Source: Haplomitrium mnioides (lineage: Eukaryota; Marchantiophyta; Haplomitriopsida; Calobryales). Taken from it: a stretch of 31,316 bases of DNA. Made by a program: the position numbers and the translations under genes. Of this stretch, positions 1-8,400 are shown piece by piece (within the stretch, counting starts at the first letter, position 1; every line of letters starts with the position of its first letter). The notes below the pieces were generated by a model. It was not told the DNA's origin. It did not search any database and was given only the letters and a program-made list of their open reading frames with translations. The DNA lies in contig JBNGIS010018921.1 in NCBI GenBank assembly GCA_049999725.1, positions 78,410 through 109,725 on the forward strand. Reading direction: 5' to 3'.

Positions 1-246
1 TTAGAGTCCATACGCGCATGGACCTCAGAGTTCTATCGCGCATGGACCTCAGAGTCCAGGGGCCCATGGACCTCAGAGTCTAGAGGCGCTTGGACCTCGG
101 AGTCCAAGTGCGCATGGACTTTAAGGTCCTTGCACGAACGGACTTTGAGGTCCAGGAGCACCTGGACACTGAGGTCCATGCGCACATGGACTCTAAGGTC
201 CATGCGCGCAGGGACTTCAGCGTCCATGCTCGCATGGACATCGTAA
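1..246. repeat. 24-bp minisatellite with near-palindromic units
   Basis: Ten successive (T/C/G)GGAC starts lie exactly 24 bp apart at 19, 43, 67, 91, 115, 139, 163, 187, 211 and 235, and each is followed by a matching GTCC arm six bases later. The array is cut by the window edge on the left and decays after about 246. Each unit therefore carries an imperfect inverted repeat of the form TGGAC-N6-GTCCA. Because of this symmetry both strands translate into the same kind of octapeptide, for example MDSKVHAR on plus and LDSEVHAR on minus. The plus frame has one stop near 79. No promoter or known protein was recognised, so coding use is unproven. Confidence 0.93.
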
Positions 247-300
247 GAGCTAACGCTAAGTATTTAAAAAAAGAATAAGAGAAAAGAGTTTGGAACTCAC

Positions 301-624
301 CTTTCTATCCTCCCTTGACGCCTTTAGATTCGCCGCAAATAAATCTCTCTCCTTATATTCTGAGAAGTCAAATCGCTTTCGACTTGCAGAATACAACGTA
401 ATTGAGTCTTTGGCTTGCATAAGCAGCCCGATGCTGGCCTTCTTTCCTTCTTGGTTCATAGAAATTTGGACTACTAGACCCAAATTAAACTTTTCACCTT
501 CACCTGCAAAAAGGTAAAGATGATGATCTAGGTCTCTTAAGGAACAGAAATTGAGTAACCAATTCCAACCCAAATGGGAAGGCTCTAGAGCCTTGATAAC
601 GTCCGAATACCTATAAGGCTTTGG
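301..624 (-). CDS. possible host-gene exon next to the LTR
   Basis: A minus-strand frame is open from an ATG at 654, inside the LTR, through the LTR edge at 625 and on to 256. The non-LTR part has a balanced, protein-like composition, for example the segment GEGEKFNLGLVVQISMNQEG, followed by a lysine/arginine-rich end. At 301/300 the minus strand reads AAAG then GTGAGT, a consensus plant 5' splice site, so the exon would end at 301 and the minisatellite would lie downstream, in an intron or flank. An acceptor is not clear: TTATAG at about 611-616 is possible but has no long pyrimidine tract, because the LTR lies there. I do not recognise the protein. It could be a true exon interrupted by the insertion, or a chance ORF. 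Confidence 0.35.
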
Positions 625-756
625 TGTAACACTACAACCCCACATTACATGCATGAATTAGCACAAGTATAACACATACAAGTTAGCATAAAAGAGGGGC
701 ACAAAGAACTTCAAAACCCCCAAGGTAAGAGATGCCAAACAAGGCACTCTCCCTTC

Positions 757-764
757 TTTATATA
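757..764 (-). promoter_or_regulatory. LTR TATA box
   Basis: The minus strand reads TATATAAA here. The second LTR has TATAAA at the equivalent place (15545-15550), so the box is conserved between copies. Transcription would start near 728-735 and run left, out of the LTR. Confidence 0.6.
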
Positions 765-889
765 CTTGATAAAAAGCTCTTTGCTTACATAGGTGGATGA
801 ACCTCATTGGTTGCTTTTCTATCCTTTTCTAATTGGACCACTCTTTTCTCTTTCGCTCTAATTGGACCACCCTTTACTTTTATTCTCCT

Positions 890-1070
890 GTTGCCACGTG
901 TTCTTATCTTTAGAACCTTCTATCTCTTTAGTTCTCCTTCTGCCACATGTCTTTATCTTTAGAACATTCTTTTCACTTTAATTCTTTGCTTGCCACGTGT
1001 CTTTATCCTCTTCTAAAGTGCTCCATTTCTCACTTTAATTCATTGACTTTCTCTCCTTTTGCCACGTGTC
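890..1070 (-). promoter_or_regulatory. four-copy G-box/ABRE subrepeat in LTR U3
   Basis: CACGTG lies at 895-900, 994-999 and 1063-1068, with a decayed CACATG at 944-949. They sit in an imperfect subrepeat of about 50 bp (spacings 49, 50 and 69). Read in the element's sense direction each intact site is ACACGTGGCA, which contains the abscisic-acid response core ACGTGGC. The A' LTR keeps the same four sites, two of them decayed. Binding by bZIP factors is known for this motif; regulation of this element is inferred. Confidence 0.6.
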
Positions 1071-1192
1071 CAACTCTCTAAAATAGCAACCGCTTTCTAT
1101 TTCTCTAACTTAGTAATAGCTTTCTAGACATAGTTGACACTATATCTTACTTCATTTTTAGCTATGGCTTACTAAAGTTAGTGACTGTTACA

Positions 1193-1207
1193 ATCCTCCT
1201 CCCTTTT
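1193..1207 (-). other. polypurine tract of copy A
   Basis: On the minus strand AAAAGGGAGGAGGAT directly precedes the TGTAAC start of the LTR, the normal place for the plus-strand primer of reverse transcription. The A' copy has AAAGGGGGAGGAT at 15104-15116. Confidence 0.8.
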
Positions 1208-1739
1208 AAAAGGAAATGTCCTCGTTGCAAGTAAGAGAGTTCTCAAAAGAGTGAACAAGCACAGAAGCATTAGCCAAATTCTCCAATGGCTCCCAAGTAG
1301 CTTCATAAAGAGGGCAGCCTTTCCAACAAACCAAATATTCAACAATCTCACGACGACCGCGGCGCCGTGTACGTTTCTTCAAGAGTTGGTCAACCTCATA
1401 CTCTTCATGACCCTCAATAAGTTCAGGTGGGGGAGAGGGCTCTTGGGTATTGGTAAAAGAGGAAGAACGAGGGACAAAAGCCCGGAGTAAAGAGGCATGA
1501 AAGACCGGATGAATCTTCATGTGAGGAGGTAAAACCAATCGATAAGCCATTTCACCAATGCCAGCAGAGATAGAAAAATGACCAATAAAGCGAGCACTTA
1601 ACTTACGCGAATGAAGCAAAGGAAGATTGGATGTGGAGAGCCAGACTTGGTCACCGATAGCAAAGTTGACCTCTTGACGATGAGTATCAGCATATTGCTT
1701 TTGTCGATTACGAGCAACTTCCAATTTTTCCTTGGCTCG
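1206..1739 (-). pseudogene. pol: chromovirus A integrase C-terminus with chromodomain
   Basis: The frame contains the integrase C-terminal GPY/F-like module (GHF in place of GPF, around residue 48 of the 172-residue ORF starting at 1724). A chromodomain follows at about residues 105-165, with EEYEV, YLVCWKG and TWEP supplying the aromatic cage positions. Chromodomains at the end of integrase define the chromovirus branch of Ty3/gypsy and bind methylated histone H3 to direct integration. It is in the same frame as the integrase core upstream, separated only by a TGA at about 1740. The terminal stop lies beside the polypurine tract, as expected for a pol end. Confidence 0.9.
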
Positions 1740-2387
1740 TCAAATGCCGTGATGTAGACGATGGAGAAAATCATCAATGGCTGGACTCTTAGAAGTTGAC
1801 GGTAAGGTATGTTGGAGACTAGAGACCGTGGTAGGATGCTTACCATACATCAAAAAGAAAGGTGTGGCACGTGTAGAACTGTTGATGGAGCTATTGTACG
1901 AGAACTCGATCAGAGGGAGTAGCCGATCCCACTCCGCTTGCTCTTCCAAAGTAAAAGCGCGTAGCATATCTTCGATGGTTCGGTTGGCCCGTTCAATTTG
2001 ACCATCAAATTCTGGATGATAAGCAGTAGATATAGCCAATTTGGTCTTGAGAAGAACAAATATAGTGCTCCAAAACATGCTGGTGAATTGAGTACCTCGG
2101 TCAGAAATAATAACTTTGGAAAGACCATGATGAGAGTAGACTGCTTCCAAATAAATTCGTGCCAACTCGGGTGCTGTTACATATTTGGTAGTTGGACGAA
2201 TATGAATCATTTTGCTAAGCTTGTCCACAAAAACAACAATAGCATCACAACCCGTAGAAGTACGAGGTAGCTTACACACAATATCCATACTCACATGCTC
2301 CCATCGTCGATTGGGAATAGGTAATGGTTGCAATAAGCCTCCTCGTTTAAGGTTGGTAGCCTTGTTTTGTTGACAAGCCAAGCAACT
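1740..2387 (-). pseudogene. pol: chromovirus A integrase catalytic core
   Basis: The translated core has the retroviral integrase triad: Asp in MDIVCKLP, Asp in ISDRGTQF and Glu in QIERANR, at ORF residues 33, 94 and 130. That gives the usual DD35E spacing. In an active element the core joins cDNA ends to host DNA. The catalytic residues survive, but the reading frame is broken on both sides. A one-base deletion at about 2387-2391 separates it from the zinc-binding domain, and a TGA near 1740 separates it from the C-terminal domain. It is a decayed copy. Confidence 0.9.
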
Positions 2388-2776
2388 CCAACATAAGCCT
2401 CCACATCTTGATGCATGTTAGGCCAATAATAAACTCATTGAAGATGGTCCAAGGTCTTCTCAATTCCAACATGGCCTCCAACTGCGGAATCATGTGCTTC
2501 ATATAAAATCTCAAAGCGAAGCTTAACATTGTTGGAAACCCATACCTTTTCTTGGAAGAAAATCAATCCTCTCACCTCTTTCACCAACTTCTTTTGTTGT
2601 GTGGCGATGATCTCTTCATATATCTTTACTGCTGCCAACATTTATGTCCACCAAGTAGGATGAATTGTGATTTCTGACATGATGTTGAGTTGAGGCATGC
2701 GTGTCAAGACATCTACAATTTGACATTTTCCTTCCACATAAACCATCTTCATATGGAACCGTTGTCGCCACTGTGC
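2388..2776 (-). pseudogene. pol: chromovirus A integrase zinc-binding domain and linker
   Basis: This stretch joins RNase H to integrase. It includes the HPTWWT segment and the integrase N-terminal zinc domain with its two histidines in HDSAVGGH; the CLAC pair is disrupted by the one-base deletion near 2388. In-frame stops are seen at about 2777, 2640 and 2434. The same region in A' (13643-14028) keeps all four HHCC ligands, which supports the domain call. Confidence 0.8.
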
Positions 2777-3573
2777 CTATCGAATCTGCCTTTTTGATAG
2801 CTCTTTTTGAGTTTCTAGATAGATTATAGGCTTATGGTTGGTTTCGACTACAAACTCCCTATCTCCAAGATAGTGCTTCCAATGCTTGGTTGATAACACA
2901 ATCGCCAATTCTTCTCGTTCTATGGTGTGGTAGTTCTGCTCTGCATCGCTCAATTTTCTAGAAAAGAAGGCAATAAGATGCCAACCATCCTCCCATTCTT
3001 GTTGAAAAACTCCACCTATGGCTTTTCCAGATGCATCTACCGAAAGTTTGATTGGTCGTTTAGAATCATACCATTTAAGAATTGGAGCATGAAGAAGTGA
3101 TTTCTTCAAGGCCTGAAACACCAACTCTTCTATAGCTCCCCATGTCCACGTATGACTTTTTTTCAGCAAGTTGGTCAATGGTTCTGCTATTTGTGCAAAT
3201 CCTTTCACGAATTGACGATAAAACCCAGTTAGCTCCAAAAATCCTCTTAGTTGTGTGTGATCACTAGGAGCTTCCCACTTCTGAATTGCCTATACTTTTT
3301 CATTCATAACTTGGATTCCTGATGCACTCACATAATGACCCAAGTAGTCCACCACCCTTTTTCCTATTTCGCATTTTGACATCTTCACATATAGCTTGTG
3401 ATTTCGAAGTACCTTCAACACCGTACGAAGGTGTTGTTGATGCTCTTGAAGATTCTTGCTGTAAATGAGAATGTCATCCCAGAAAAAAATAACAAACTTA
3501 TCTAGATAAGATCGAAAAATATTATTCATAAGACCCATAAAGGTTGCAGGAGCATTAGTTAATCCAAAATGCC
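2777..3573 (-). pseudogene. pol: chromovirus A RT C-terminal part and RNase H
   Basis: One frame runs through the RT palm motif ([10 protein letters not shown], then [10 protein letters not shown], an altered Y/F-x-DD box), the RT connection (GFYRQFVKGF) and RNase H (VDASGKAIGG with the first Asp, TIEREELA with the Glu). The third catalytic position reads ETNHKP instead of ETDHKP, so the RNase H Asp is replaced by Asn; copy A' keeps Asp. One TAG interrupts the frame at about 3288. The copy starts abruptly within RT at about 3570, where family B sequence takes over, so everything upstream of the RT palm is missing. Confidence 0.88.
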
Positions 3574-5157
3574 TCATGGTCGGTAGGCGAGTAACTCTTC
3601 TCAACCGCTGAGAGGAGTCTGCTGGCAAAGTAGATTGGGTGGTCCCGACCCTCCTCATCGAGCTGGCTCAGAACTGCTCCCACACAAAAGCCCGAGACAT
3701 CCACCATCACATGGAACTCTTTGGTCCAGTTTGGAGGCGCCAGGACAGGAGCGTTGGCCAATCGCCTCTTGAGCTCATTAAAGCTTGAACTCTTGGGCTC
3801 TGTTGGCTCAAAGTCACTGCCCCTCTTCACCATCTCTGTTAGGTGGTAGGCTACTAGGGCAAATTTTGGGATGAACCTCCTATAGTAGCCCACATAGCCC
3901 AGGAACCCCTGTACCTCTACTAGACACGTTGGGAACGCCACCCCCAACCATATTGCCACCTTCTCCTGGTCCACGGCAATCCATTGGCTGGAGACCCTAT
4001 GCCCCAGCAGAATCCCTTCCTTCACTGCAAAGAAACATTTCTCCGGGTGCAGCCGCAGTCCCGTTTCTTTGCATTGCTGAAATGTGAGCCGCACATGCTC
4101 CTCATGATTCTTGACCTTGTCGTACACCACAAAGTCGTCTATGAAAATTTTGAGGAACTTCCTAAAGTAGTCACGGAACATGTTCATCATTAGTCTCTGG
4201 AAAGTATCTGGCGCGTTGCAGAGACCAAACGACATCCGTCGAAAGGCGAACACTCCGTTGTGAAGGCAGTTTTTAGTTGGTCCTCCTCCCTTATCCACAT
4301 TTGGTTGTAACCGAAGTAACCATCCATGAAACTATAGACTTCTTGGCCCGCTACCAGGTCCAGCACACCATCAGTAAAAGGCAGAGGGTTGTGGTCTTTC
4401 TTGGTTGCCGCATTCAGCTTACGTTAGTCTTGGCACACCCTGATCTTTGGCTTCCCATCCAAGCCTGCCTTCTTCGGCACCACCACTAGAGGGACACCCA
4501 TTCACTGTTCAGAACATGGTAGATGAATCATGCCTCTAGGAGCTTATCCACCTCCTCTTTCACCAATAGGGAGAAGTGTGGGTTCATTCGGTACTACCGC
4601 TGCCGCTTGGGGGTAGCATTATCTTTCAAGTCAATTTTGTGCTCCCTTAGCTCTCTGGGCATGCCCTTTAGGTCTGTATGGCTCCATGCAAACACATCGC
4701 TGAAGTTCCCTAAGGTCTGCATGAAGGCTCTCTCAGCCCCCTTGTTTAAGGCGAAACCAAGCTGAAATGTCCTCCCACTAGGTGTCGTTATCTCTCTGTA
4801 CTGCTCCGCCCGGATGACCTCCACCCTGTTTTTGTTTGTGGACTCATAGTCTAACTCTAAGTAGGCGAGTTGTTGTCCACCTGCAGCAGGCTTCTTGTCA
4901 GGCTTCCCTGTCCTCATTTGGTGATCATCCTTCCCTGGGATGATAGCTGCAGTCAACTCCTCTTTTATCTCAGGTCTATGGCTGGAAGTGGATGTCATTG
5001 ACTCCCCTTTTTGCTCAAGTCCAGAGCTGAGGGTTGGCACTCCTGCCTCAGCCTTCGTTGTGCCTCAAATTCCAAAGACAGAAGTCTCCAACTGGTTGAC
5101 CTTGGCTTTGGTACTGCCCAAAAAATCGGCCTCTGTCATGTCACTCACCAATCTCAA
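3570..5157 (-). pseudogene. pol: family B reverse transcriptase and start of RNase H
   Basis: The order is a pre-RT linker, FSDVFAWSHTDLKG, the RT fingers, the palm (FGLCNAPDTFQRLM, then FIDDFVVY), EGILLGH, GFLGYVGYYRRFIPKF and the first RNase H motifs (MVDVSGFCVGAVL and SPTDHEA). FGLCNAP and the flanking blocks resemble the Athila/Tat branch of Ty3/gypsy rather than chromoviruses. The sequence stops just after the second RNase H residue, where family A begins. Damage: stops at about 5067, 4592, 4531 and 4424, and frameshifts near 4497 and 4262. It reads on from protease in the same frame, separated by a TAG at 5158. Confidence 0.87.
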
Positions 5158-5764
5158 CTAGTAAGTGTCCTCGTCTTTGGACTCGTCTTCCACCGACCAC
5201 TCTGTGTCATACTCCTTATCCTCCGTGGTCTCTCCCTCATGTGGGACAGGGCCGTAATGCAACACTGTCCTGCCAAGTCCAAACACCAAGGTGGAGTCTC
5301 CCCAATTGTGCATCACTTTGGCTCCATACAGCCATGGCCTCCCAATCAAAACAGGGTATAGGGAACTCCTTGCTGGTCTCATCACCAAGTAGTTCAGTGC
5401 GAACTCCTTCCCTCCAATCCAAGTGGGCACCTTCAGTAATGCTCCCAAGGGCTTAACCCTAGATCCATCCACCAACCGCATAATCCTCTCGATCGGGGAG
5501 AAAGTCTTGAAACCCAGTTGGTGGTTAGTCTCCTCCACCATGATATTTACTCCCGCCCCTCCATCCACTGGTACCAAGGACAAGGTGCACCCCGCAATCT
5601 GAGTGTCTATTTCAAGAGCTCTCTTATCTTCGCAGATCATCCGCAGGTCGGCGGTGGTGCCCACCGTGGGAAGCTTCCTTTTCTTTCTGGCGTCTATTAG
5701 TAGCTCCTAGAGTTGCCTCTTGTATAACGGACTGTCCCTGATCAACTGTCCTACAGTTGCAGTA
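5158..5764 (-). pseudogene. pol: family B aspartic protease
   Basis: The retropepsin-like active site reads VPVDGGAGVNIM, with DGG in place of the common DSG/DTG. The downstream block LIGRPWLYGAKVMHNWG is typical of Athila/Tat-type elements. This enzyme would cut the Gag-Pol precursor in the virus-like particle. The frame starts after a frameshift at about 5760 relative to gag, contains a stop near 5706 and ends in TAG at 5158-5160. It continues into the RT linker in the same frame. Confidence 0.82.
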
Positions 5765-6989
5765 ACTGGAAGTCCCTCCCATCCCTCTGGATGTTGTAGA
5801 GCACGCAGGTGTTGGGTAAGGGCTGGGGCGCAGGATCTTGCTTGGCCTGCTCAGCGCCATTCCTGCGATTGACCACTCGCAGGGTCTCCTCTGCCGTTTG
5901 TTGGGCTTCAGCCACCTCCGGGGCTTCCAGCTGCTTTTTGACCTCCTCCTCCTACCTTGGATAGAATAATTTTGGGTGCTCCCTTTTGTAATCTGAGTCC
6001 TCCTTAGTGGGGGGCACATTCGCAGCCCTCTCCTTTCTCCCTGCCAGCTTGGCCTTTCCTTTTTCCTTGGCCCTCTCTGTAGCCTTGGTAGCCACTCTGT
6101 AGTAATCCTCCTCCACAAGGGCTTCCACTTCTGGCAACTCTGCCCCATGCTCCCATGAGGTGGTCACCAGGTTGACTGCTGTTGGGGGAGGTGCTTGTTG
6201 GGCCAAGTTGGGAGGCAGCTCCTGCCTTCTGGCATGGGGGCAATTGTTGGCCAGATGCCCTTCCTTTTTGCATCCTGTACAAAGCATTGGCGGCATACCA
6301 TACCCTTGCTTCTTGGGTTCTGGGCAGTTAGGAGAAATGTGGCTTGGCTGCCCACAGCTCCAACACACCATTACCTTGGTCCTCTTTTGGCCGGACCTTG
6401 GCCCTTCTGGATGCGCGTATCTCCAAGCTGTCGCCTGATCGGGTACCATATTAACATGTCGGCCTGCCATTGGTCGAGGTTGGCTGACCACCTAGTACAT
6501 GAGTTCTGGTGGTTTCTTCTGCACGTATTCCACCTCCTCATGGTACCACTCTGGGGGGTCCTCTCTCACATAATAGATGGGCGTCCCATCCATGGGGCAT
6601 TCTTAGATGGAGTGCCCATAGGTGCGGCACTTCACACACTAGACATGGGCCCTCCGTATCAACACTTTTTTGCCCTCGGGCTTCAGGCCGGCAAAATGGA
6701 TCGACATGGCTTCCAATTTTGCGTTGATTTCATCCATAGGGTCTTTAGCGCCCCCCCTCCTCTTGCTGGTCTTCTCGCCAGCTCCTCTGTCATGAGACCA
6801 ATGGGCCTTCTTCTCCTTGCCCTCCTTGTGTCAGTTGTGTTTCTTGGCTCTCTTCTCTTTAGCCTCCTCTTTCTTTTTCTTCCGCCTCTTGTGGGATCTT
6901 TCATCCTCTGAGCTCTTAGGGATGCTCTCGCTCTCTGATTCAGACTCTAAAGAGGAGCTATCATCATAGCTATTTTCTTGACTAGAGCT
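5765..6989 (-). pseudogene. gag: family B Gag nucleocapsid with three CCHC zinc knuckles
   Basis: After the capsid comes a serine- and acid-rich spacer, then a lysine/arginine-rich stretch, then three Cx2Cx4Hx4C knuckles in one frame: 6597-6638 (CVKC, GH and EC, with a stop inside), 6324-6365 (CWSCGQPSHISPNC) and 6240-6281 (CTGCKKEGHLANNC). Such knuckles bind element RNA during packaging. Plant gypsy Gags usually show one or two. A glutamate/lysine-rich tail follows the last knuckle. Stops are read at about 6984, 6818, 6640, 6606, 6492 and 5950. The frame is that of the capsid part. Confidence 0.85.
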
Positions 6990-7753
6990 CTATGAAGAAC
7001 TGTTGGAATAATTCCTTCTCTTTGACTTTCTTTTGGAGCTTGCCACTTCAACCTTGATGTAAGATTGGGCTTCCTCCACTACTTGCTCCAGGCATGTGAG
7101 CTTGGACCTCCTCACCCAGGCTCCTAGACTTCTAGGTAGGGCTGAGATAAACCAGGAGGTCAGCATCCCATCTGATGCAAGGGGGTTAATCTTTCTGGCC
7201 ATCCTCTAGAAACGTTGAAGAAACTTCCTTACCGATTCGTGCTTCTTCATCTCCATCTGGCCGATCTTGATCAAGGCCTCGGACTCCCCTCTTATCTTTC
7301 TGAACTCCTCCAGGAAAGCTGCCTTGAAGGTGTCCCAATTCCTTTTTGTGGCCTCCGATAGTGCTTGGTACCAAGGGCCAGCCTCCCCTTTCAACACCAC
7401 GGGAAGAATGGCCTCCTTAATGAGGTTCTCCCCATTTGCGTAGACTGTACCCTCGAATTCATCCAACCACTCATCTAGGTCCTCCTTTGTAGATCCCCTG
7501 AATGTCTTGTATCTGAATCGGGACCTTTGCGCTACATGCCCCATATTGGCCATTGGGGTTGCGGTTGGTATGGAACTAGAAGCTCTGACTGCCCTTTCTA
7601 AGTTTCTCCCACTTTTGAGTGAGATCCCCCTTTTATCCAACTCGGGCAACCTTCTTGGCTGGTCTTCTTCCACTTCTGGTGCTAGGCTACTCCCAGAATT
7701 CCAGACTCTTTTCCCTTGCTCCACTGTTTCACTCCACAAATAATTGCAAGGTT
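6990..7753 (-). pseudogene. gag: family B Gag capsid-like domain
   Basis: The frame holds a retrotransposon Gag domain: RYKTFRGSTKEDLDEWLDEF, then VLKGEAGPWYQALS, then FRKIRGESEALIKIGQMEMK and HESVRKFLQRF. The pattern of tryptophan, leucine and glutamate positions is that of the capsid of plant LTR retrotransposons. The frame is open from a TAA at 7752-7754 but has no early ATG; the first in-frame Met is in PMANMG near 7570, so the start is unclear. A TAG at about 7192 interrupts it. It lies only about 40 bp from the primer-binding site, a very short leader. Confidence 0.85.
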
Positions 7754-7771
7754 ACTGTTCCAGAATTCTTT

Positions 7772-7790
7772 GGTCCCGCCGTGATCGCCA
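7772..7790 (-). other. candidate primer-binding site of family B
   Basis: On the minus strand TGGCGATCACGGCGGGACC lies five bases inside the LTR end (TTACA at 7796-7800). It begins with TGG, the complement of a tRNA 3' CCA. I could not assign the tRNA from memory. Confidence 0.6.
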
Positions 7791-7795
7791 AAAAA

Positions 7796-8400
7796 TGTAA
7801 TGTCAGCCCCTTGGTCGGAGCCTTATCTTGTTTCCGACAGAGTTAACCCTATTTAAGGGCTGACTTAGTGTTTTGGAACCTTTTATGGGAGGGGCTTTGC
7901 ATCGAATGGACCCCAATTTCTATTTACCAACGCATGAGTGACTGCTCGACCTCGACAACACCCAAGCATGCACTCCACTGCCCGCAGATGCAGGTCACCC
8001 CTTCTTCAAGCCTTTACCTCGGAAGGTGCCACTTGGAAGACAAGGGTAGTTAGAACAGAGCATCTGATTCTGGTCTGCAATGGCCTCTTGGTGAGTTCTT
8101 CCGTATCCACCTTGCTCATTCACACGCATTCCTAAAGGACACATACAAGTGGATAGATACGTTGCTGAATAAATTCCGAAATATACTTCAGAGCTTAACG
8201 ATCCTGAACCTCTCACCTTGCATTTCCACACTACTTTCAAACCCACCAAGCACAAGATCGACCTGACTTTCGCTCCACCACACACATAGCAACCACAAGT
8301 CAATTGATCCTGGGGTACATCCAACACTGTGCTTGAGGCAAATTCAGCTGCAGATATTCAATTTCACCTCTTTTTCACATGGGTGTATGCACTTATTACA
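7796..8400 (-). mobile_element. candidate 5' LTR of family B
   Basis: The inner end is placed by the primer-binding site: on the plus strand it is TGTAAT at 7796. The first plus-strand ATTACA that would complete a 6-bp terminal inverted repeat ends at 8400, giving 605 bp. Other ATTACA matches occur near 8553 and 8847, so the outer end is not settled. A TATA-like TTAAATA on the minus strand lies near 7852-7858. The partner LTR is gone, so the boundary cannot be checked inside the window. Confidence 0.4.

Larger units (their letters stand above)
625..1192 (-). mobile_element. 3' LTR of chromovirus copy A
   Basis: On the minus strand the LTR starts TGTAAC just after a polypurine tract and ends GTTACA, a perfect 6-bp terminal inverted repeat, giving 568 bp. 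It aligns with the plus-strand LTR at 15117-15684, which also measures 568 bp although the two differ by indels. A TATA box lies about 430 bp into the LTR, leaving a short R-U5. The other LTR of this copy is missing, so no target-site duplication can be tested. The bases beyond the LTR end at 624 belong to the exon-like ORF. Confidence 0.88.
625..8400 (-). mobile_element. mosaic Ty3/gypsy element (B 5' half joined to chromovirus A 3' half)
   Basis: On the minus strand the order is candidate LTR, primer-binding site, gag with zinc knuckles, protease, RT and the start of RNase H (family B). Then, after an abrupt switch near 3570, come the RT catalytic region, RNase H, integrase, chromodomain, polypurine tract and LTR of a chromovirus (family A). 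RT motifs therefore occur twice: FIDD in B and FWDD in A. Neither family is complete, as B lacks its 3' LTR and A its 5' LTR. Both halves carry stops and frameshifts. The arrangement could come from template switching, a nested insertion followed by deletion, or ectopic recombination. The 8400 limit is tentative. Confidence 0.7.

Noticed and set aside
1-246. CRISPR-like array
   Set aside because: Contiguous 24-bp units without unique spacers, in a plant-type genome. The same applies to the 42-bp array at 21179.
6195-6911. 238-codon plus-strand ORF, the longest on that strand here
   Set aside because: It lies antisense to the family B Gag region with zinc knuckles and shows no motif of its own; it is a shadow frame.
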